Assembly: GCA_965250025.1 (NCBI GenBank)
Contig: OZ252283.1
Span: 3,649,587 to 3,713,586 of the forward strand
Direction of reading: 5' to 3'
Source: CBDDLD01 sp965250025
GTDB lineage: Bacteria; Bacteroidota; Bacteroidia; Flavobacteriales; Flavobacteriaceae
Length of the DNA stretch: 64,000 nucleotides
The position numbers and the translations under genes were made by a program. The notes under the pieces are model-generated. The model had not been told where the DNA came from and did no database searches. It saw nothing but the letters and a program-made list of their open reading frames with translations. Below are positions 60,603 through 64,000 of the stretch, piece after piece. The first letter of the stretch is position 1. Each line of letters opens with the position of its first letter.

Positions 60603-63600
60603 ATGAAAACGATAAGAAATAGTAAAATATCAAGGCTGATTGCTTGTTACTTGTCATTGCAGCTTGTTATAACCACTGTTCAGCCCTCTGGTCTATTTGC
60701 CTTAACAGGTGGTCCTTCTCAACCCGAGTTTAGTTCCTTTATACCTATTGGCACTTCTGACATGGTTAATTTATCTTCAGGGGATTTTAATTACAACATA
60801 CCAATAATGGATGTTGGAGGTTACCCTCTGAATTTAGCCTATGCCTCAGGGGTAACTATGGATCAGGAAGCTTCTTGGGTAGGATTAGGATGGAATTTAA
60901 ATGTAGGTCAAATAAATAGACAGTTGCGTGGATTACCCGATGATTTTAATGGCGATCAGGTAAGGTATGAGAACAATCTTAGAACCAATTTTACTGCTGG
61001 GGTCAATACTGGTATTGAATTTCCAATATATGGTTTTGATACTGCCGATGCTCTAGGTGCAAGTGCTAACCTAGGTATAGGAATGGAATACAATAACTAC
61101 AGTGGTATCACCTTTAACTTTAATTATGGTGCCAGTTTTGATATTTCTGACCAAGTCAGTGCCGGAATTAACATAAGTTCTTCCAGTGATGGTAGTGCAA
61201 CAGTTGAACCTACGGTTGGAATTACTTCAAAGAAAAATACAACCGATGGGATTACCCATAGAGCCTTTTCATCAAATATTGGTGTGCCTTTCAATTCCTT
61301 ACAAGGGTTAAAAGGAATCAATATGTCTACATCGCTCAATAAAGTTTACAAGGCCACAGAAGAAATTAAAGGAAAAGAGGTTGAAGTTTCAAGGCTATCA
61401 TCTGGAGCTGCCTCTGGTACTTTAAGTTTTAATGACAATTTGAGCTATACTCCAACCAATCGGCTTCGCTTTGCGAATGTAAGTTTAACATTAAAATTTG
61501 CCTTAGGTGCTGAGTTTTTTGGTGCAGAGGCACCACAAGGTTCAATAACAGGTTTTGGTTCTGTACAGGCGTTAAGGAATAGTGATAAGGTAAGGGATAT
61601 TAATGCATATGGGTATTCACATACTGAAAATGCGTCAACATTAAATTCTGTACTGGATTTTAATAGAGAGAATGATAGAGCAGTCTCTACTAATACCACC
61701 ATGTTGCCTCTGGTAAATCAGACTTATGATTTATATTCAATTAATGGTCAGGGCATTGGAGGCATGTTCAGACCTTATAGAAGTCAAGTTGGTCATGTAT
61801 TTGATGAAACTATATCTTATGGCGGTGTCGGGGGTTCTGCAAGTCTGGAACTTGGTCCTGGTTTGGCGATTCATTTTGGCGGTAATGCAAAAGTAAATCC
61901 ATCTTACACCAGATCCGGAAGATGGCAAGGTCCTACAAACTCAGCACTTGGTAACTTTAGATATAACGACACTAAAGATTTTCATTATGAACCTGTGTAC
62001 TATAAGTCCATTGGAGAACTCACAGCCGATGGGGATTCAGATTATACCAATAGCCTTATTAGCAATCCGAACCCAGTTAAATTTCAAATTGGTGGAGGAG
62101 AATACAATCGACGACTTCTTAGCTTTTTTGATGTAAAGAATTATGAAGCAGATAATTCAATAACATACACTCCAGAAGACGCTTCAGTAATTAAACGAAA
62201 TGAAAGACAAATACGTACCCAATCTATACAAATGATCAAATATGGTCAGGTAAAAAATGGTGAAGATGGTCAAATACGAATCAATACACTTCCAAATGTT
62301 TTAAATGATGATTCGGGGTTTTTAGTGCCAGACGACCATCAAATTGGTGTGAAAGTTTTAAAACCCGATGGGAGTACTTATGTATTTGGTGAAACAGCAT
62401 ACAACACCAGAAAAATAGAAGCGTCATTTGCGACAAGAAATAACGGAGATTGCTTAACAGGGTTGGTTCAATATAATTCAGAAGAAAATACCAGAAATAA
62501 TCGTTCAGGAAGAGACCATTACCTCAATAAAGTTCACACACCTGCTTATGCCCATACCTATCTACTGTCTTCAGTATTATCATCAGACTATGAGGATTTA
62601 ACCAATGATGGACCTACGGATGATGATTTAGGAGCATATACAAACTTTATTTATTCTCAGCCAAAACAGTACAATTGGCGTGTCCCTTTTTCCAGAAGTG
62701 TAAATAATCTGGCAACTTACAATCAGGGATTAATTACAGACACAAGAGATAATAAGGCCAGTTATACTTATGGCGAAAAAGAATTGAAGTATATAGAGCG
62801 TATCGAAACCAAAACTCATATAGCAATTTTTGAATTATCTGATCGAGAAGACGGTATTGGGGCATTGGGAGAAAATGGAGGTCAAGGTGCTACAAGAATG
62901 CAAAAATTAGACCGCATCTATTTATACTCTAAACCCGAGTACGAAAAGCTTACAGCAAGCACCCCGTTTTTTTCAGTAAGTTATAATGATAGAGCAAAAG
63001 CTGCAATCAAAATTGCTCACTTCGAGTATAATTATGCTTTATGTGGTGGTATCCCAAATAATAGCGAACAAGCTGTTTTTGTAAATGGTGTAAACATCAA
63101 TGAGAATAGAGGAAAATTAACCTTAGACAAGGTTTATTTCACCTACAGAGATTCAAACATGGGTAAATACACGCCTTATGTTTTCAATTATGATGGTCTT
63201 AATCCAAACTACAACATAAAAGCCTATGATGTATGGGGCAATTATAAGCCCATTGAAGGAAGTTGTAATCCTGCTAATGGCGAAGCGGCAACTCCTGAAT
63301 TCCCTTTTGTACAACAAAAAGAAAGAACCTTACAAGATGACTATGCTTCAGCCTGGACCATGACCTCTATAGATTTACCGTCGGGGGGTCGCTTAGAACT
63401 TGAATACGAATCTGATGATTATGGCTATGTGCAAGATAAAAAAGCAATGCAAATGTTTAAAGTTGTAGGAGCAGGAGACGAACAGACAGGAAGTATTGGG
63501 AGCAATACCCTTTATCAGGGCTCAGACGATTATGATTATATCTATGTCCAAATTCCTAATGACGTTTCAGAAAACGATTTTAAGAACAATTATTTAGGAG

Positions 63601-64000
63601 ATATTGGGCAATCGGACAGAAACCCACTCTACTTTAGGTTTATGCTAAATATGACCTCTTCGAGATACGATTACGTCACAGGTTATGTCACTATAGACAG
63701 AGACGCTTCAAAAGTATTTACATTGAATGGAAGTAAATATGCTTCCATTAGGCTTAAAAGACTAAAACGTGAGGGCGGTCTCATTAATTCCGGACAGATG
63801 GTCAACCCAATAGCTAAAGCGGGTTGGTATTTTGGAAGAACCTACTTGAATAGATACATATACAATCTACCTTCACCAGAATTTGATGAGCCTGGAGACC
63901 TAATCGCTTTAGGGCAATCATTTGTGGGTGCTTTGGGTAGTGTTACAACAATATTCGGAGGACCAAATCAAGCCCTGAGAAATAAAAATTGCGCAAGTAC
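60603..64000 (+). CDS. Very large exported Rhs/YD-repeat-type protein, 3' end beyond the window
   Basis: The frame opens at ATG 60603 and stays open to the last base (1,132 codons visible, no stop). A signal-like N-terminus (SRLIACYLSLQLVITTVQPSGLFA) precedes FIPIGTSDMVNLSSGDFNYNIPIMDVGGYPLNLAYASGVTMDQEASWVGLGWNL, the typical start of flavobacterial Rhs-like proteins. Further blocks include LPDDFNGDQVRYENN and MTSIDLPSGGRLELEYESDDYGYVQDKKAMQMF. The YD repeats and any toxin tip would lie further right. It could be the parent protein type of the orphan tip at 49322-50371 (inference). Confidence 0.85.
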   Translation, partial: MKTIRNSKISRLIACYLSLQLVITTVQPSGLFALTGGPSQPEFSSFIPIGTSDMVNLSSGDFNYNIPIMDVGGYPLNLAYASGVTMDQEASWVGLGWNLNVGQINRQLRGLPDDFNGDQVRYENNLRTNFTAGVNTGIEFPIYGFDTADALGASANLGIGMEYNNYSGITFNFNYGASFDISDQVSAGINISSSSDGSATVEPTVGITSKKNTTDGITHRAFSSNIGVPFNSLQGLKGINMSTSLNKVYKATEEIKGKEVEVSRLSSGAASGTLSFNDNLSYTPTNRLRFANVSLTLKFALGAEFFGAEAPQGSITGFGSVQALRNSDKVRDINAYGYSHTENASTLNSVLDFNRENDRAVSTNTTMLPLVNQTYDLYSINGQGIGGMFRPYRSQVGHVFDETISYGGVGGSASLELGPGLAIHFGGNAKVNPSYTRSGRWQGPTNSALGNFRYNDTKDFHYEPVYYKSIGELTADGDSDYTNSLISNPNPVKFQIGGGEYNRRLLSFFDVKNYEADNSITYTPEDASVIKRNERQIRTQSIQMIKYGQVKNGEDGQIRINTLPNVLNDDSGFLVPDDHQIGVKVLKPDGSTYVFGETAYNTRKIEASFATRNNGDCLTGLVQYNSEENTRNNRSGRDHYLNKVHTPAYAHTYLLSSVLSSDYEDLTNDGPTDDDLGAYTNFIYSQPKQYNWRVPFSRSVNNLATYNQGLITDTRDNKASYTYGEKELKYIERIETKTHIAIFELSDREDGIGALGENGGQGATRMQKLDRIYLYSKPEYEKLTASTPFFSVSYNDRAKAAIKIAHFEYNYALCGGIPNNSEQAVFVNGVNINENRGKLTLDKVYFTYRDSNMGKYTPYVFNYDGLNPNYNIKAYDVWGNYKPIEGSCNPANGEAATPEFPFVQQKERTLQDDYASAWTMTSIDLPSGGRLELEYESDDYGYVQDKKAMQMFKVVGAGDEQTGSIGSNTLYQGSDDYDYIYVQIPNDVSENDFKNNYLGDIGQSDRNPLYFRFMLNMTSSRYDYVTGYVTIDRDASKVFTLNGSKYASIRLKRLKREGGLINSGQMVNPIAKAGWYFGRTYLNRYIYNLPSPEFDEPGDLIALGQSFVGALGSVTTIFGGPNQALRNKNCAS

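Noticed and set aside
1..64000. CRISPR arrays and insertion sequences
   Set aside because: I saw no regularly spaced repeats and no transposase-like gene. The only recombinase is the integrase at 43957-45213.

Overview
The window is AT-rich DNA from a bacterium of the Bacteroidota, most likely a member of the Flavobacteriaceae. The signs are two secreted proteins with Por/type IX secretion (T9SS) C-terminal sorting domains, DUF4199 and DUF4286 genes, flavobacterial-style Rhs/YD-repeat proteins, a Bacteroidota-type promoter (TTG plus TAnnTTTG) before a tRNA, and starts without strong Shine-Dalgarno sequences. I cannot assign a genus.

Positions 1-20,000 are ordinary chromosome, nearly all on the minus strand: a TM2-domain protein, a small operon (DUF4199, two DUF1801 genes of which one is frameshifted, VOC protein), a LuxR-type regulator, a 2-hydroxyacid dehydrogenase with a cupin, mgtE, rsmA, DUF4286, a TPR protein, serS, an HTTM protein, ribF, pth, rplY and prs. 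On the plus strand lies a tandem duplication of a secreted M43-type metalloprotease. The duplication copied the 3' end of pth, and a pth relic lies between the two copies.

Positions 19,972-45,402 are an integrated genomic island of about 25.4 kb. It sits in the 3' end of tRNA-Leu(CAA), is flanked by 14-bp direct repeats, and has its tyrosine integrase at the far end next to an excisionase-like HTH protein and an SF3-type helicase. I see no conjugation genes. Cargo from left to right: an XRE/ImmA pair; a bacterial ubiquitination-like operon (two ubiquitin-like domains fused to an E2-like domain without a core cysteine, a JAMM peptidase-E1 fusion, a DUF6527 protein); a Septu-like ATPase plus HNH nuclease pair; an XRE regulator; a tight five-gene operon of exported proteins (DUF5675, two unknowns, two trypsin-like proteases); an HTH regulator; and a minus-strand operon with a DUF1036-like exported protein, a low-complexity secreted protein, a helical protein and a DUF4407 membrane protein. 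The two ubiquitin/Septu modules look like defence. The exported-protease operon and the DUF1036/DUF4407 operon match no system I know, and they are the best candidates for something undescribed.

Positions 45,583-57,971 hold a type II secretion/type IV pilus-like operon: three pilin-like proteins, GspF, a major pseudopilin, prepilin peptidase, GspE, secretin, PilM/N-like, PilO-like, a surface lipoprotein and a GspC/PilP-like protein. It is interrupted between GspF and the major pseudopilin by an opposite-strand orphan Rhs tip (HExxH metalloprotease toxin) with a lipoprotein that is probably its immunity partner. Downstream are a lipoprotein, a fibre-like exported protein and the first 1,132 codons of a very large Rhs/YD-repeat-type exported protein that runs off the window. 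The machine, the fibre protein and the YD protein may work together, but that is inference from position.
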